Shown here one piece after another: positions 42,758 through 42,928 of a DNA stretch of 42,928 bases. This stretch comes from Acidobacteriota bacterium (GTDB taxonomy: Bacteria; Acidobacteriota; Terriglobia; UBA7540), in contig QHZK01000009.1 in NCBI GenBank assembly GCA_003224635.1, positions 1 to 42,928 on the forward strand, read 5' to 3'. Each line of letters starts with the position of its first letter. Within the stretch, counting starts at the first letter, position 1. Below the pieces are notes generated by a model. It did not search any database, was not told where the DNA came from, and saw only the letters and a list, made by a program, of their open reading frames with translations. Position numbers and translations under genes: made by a program.

Positions 42758-42928
42758 ATGCCAGCACGCCGAAAATCGAAGCCAGGGAATCGGAATACGA
42801 GATTCGTGGTTTGGCGAGCGCCGAGTTTCGAGCTTCGGGTTGCTCAGGCGGTAACAGGCGTGGTCGTCCTTCTGTGCTCGACGGGGTGTCTCCATCGCCA
42901 GCACCGTCCCGCAGCTTCGCAACAACCC
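42758..42928 (+). CDS. Possible lipoprotein, N-terminal part, cut by window end
   Basis: An open frame from ATG 42758 (or GTG 42806) runs to the window end without a stop. It contains a basic stretch and then a hydrophobic segment ending in a lipobox-like site (AVTGVVVLLCSTGC-LHRQ), as in bacterial lipoproteins. Start choice is uncertain and only about 10 residues follow the Cys, so the function cannot be told. Confidence 0.4.
   Translation, partial: MPARRKSKPGNRNTRFVVWRAPSFELRVAQAVTGVVVLLCSTGCLHRQHRPAASQQP

Overview
The window is GC-rich bacterial DNA dominated by one large cell-surface polysaccharide (capsule/EPS/O-antigen type) gene cluster. Nearly all of it is read on the minus strand, from about 41.5 kb down to about 2.5 kb. 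The mix of genes suggests an Acidobacteriota-like bacterium, possibly from a metagenome. It includes a large secreted tail-fibre-like repeat protein, a tyrosine kinase with a Tyr-rich tail, a TPR protein beside an O-antigen ligase, and a fused Zn-dehydrogenase/Gfo-Idh oxidoreductase. This assignment is inference; no rRNA or marker gene is present.

Layout. 1-1154: 3'-truncated MscS channel gene (-). 1471-1547: intact tRNA-Pro(UGG) (+). 1.6-2.4 kb: scrap region with an RHS/YD-repeat remnant and two strong palindromes. 2466-6605: 1379-aa secreted repeat protein. 6.7-6.8 kb: divergent control region with a 19-bp palindrome. 6815-7400: methyltransferase broken by a 10-bp tandem duplication (+). 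7380-18412: broken GT2, NeuD/PglD-like acyltransferase, SDR dehydratase/epimerase, DegT aminotransferase, methyltransferase, polytopic membrane protein, AsnB-type amidotransferase, wecB fragment and bidomain oxidoreductase. 18487-26052: glycosyltransferase, heparinase II/III-like protein, Wzx flippase and a secreted clan GH-A-like glycoside hydrolase with a 1-nt frameshift. 26399-32468: methyltransferase, GT4 with an extra N-terminal domain, Wzy/ligase-like protein and a second AsnB. 32.5-34.7 kb: fragment of a second wecG 3' end, methyltransferase, orphan coding fragment and WecG/TagA/CpsF glycosyltransferase. 34869-41539: initiating sugar-phosphate transferase, second O-antigen ligase-like protein, TPR protein and Wzc-type co-polymerase/tyrosine kinase with a 1-nt frameshift. 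41.9-42.4 kb: IS3 transposase scrap and a decayed tRNA-Pro copy. 42548-42712: 54-aa helical protein (+) between heptanucleotide repeats. 42758-end: possible lipoprotein start (+).

How the genes work together (inference from families). The membrane sugar transferase loads the first sugar phosphate onto undecaprenyl phosphate. WecG-, GT4- and GT2-type enzymes extend the unit. SDR, DegT and NeuD-like enzymes could make an N-acylated amino sugar. Methyltransferases and AsnB-like amidotransferases decorate it. Wzx flips it, Wzy-like proteins polymerise or ligate it, and Wzc controls length. The heparinase-like protein and the secreted hydrolase would trim or degrade polymer. No Wza exporter, exosortase, integrase or UDP-sugar dehydrogenase was seen.

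The locus lies between a tRNA-Pro gene and a decayed tRNA-Pro copy and contains several gene fragments. It also shows single-base frame breaks and an unusual number of perfect 9-10-bp tandem duplications. This points to a frequently remodelled island, although some single-base breaks could be sequencing errors.
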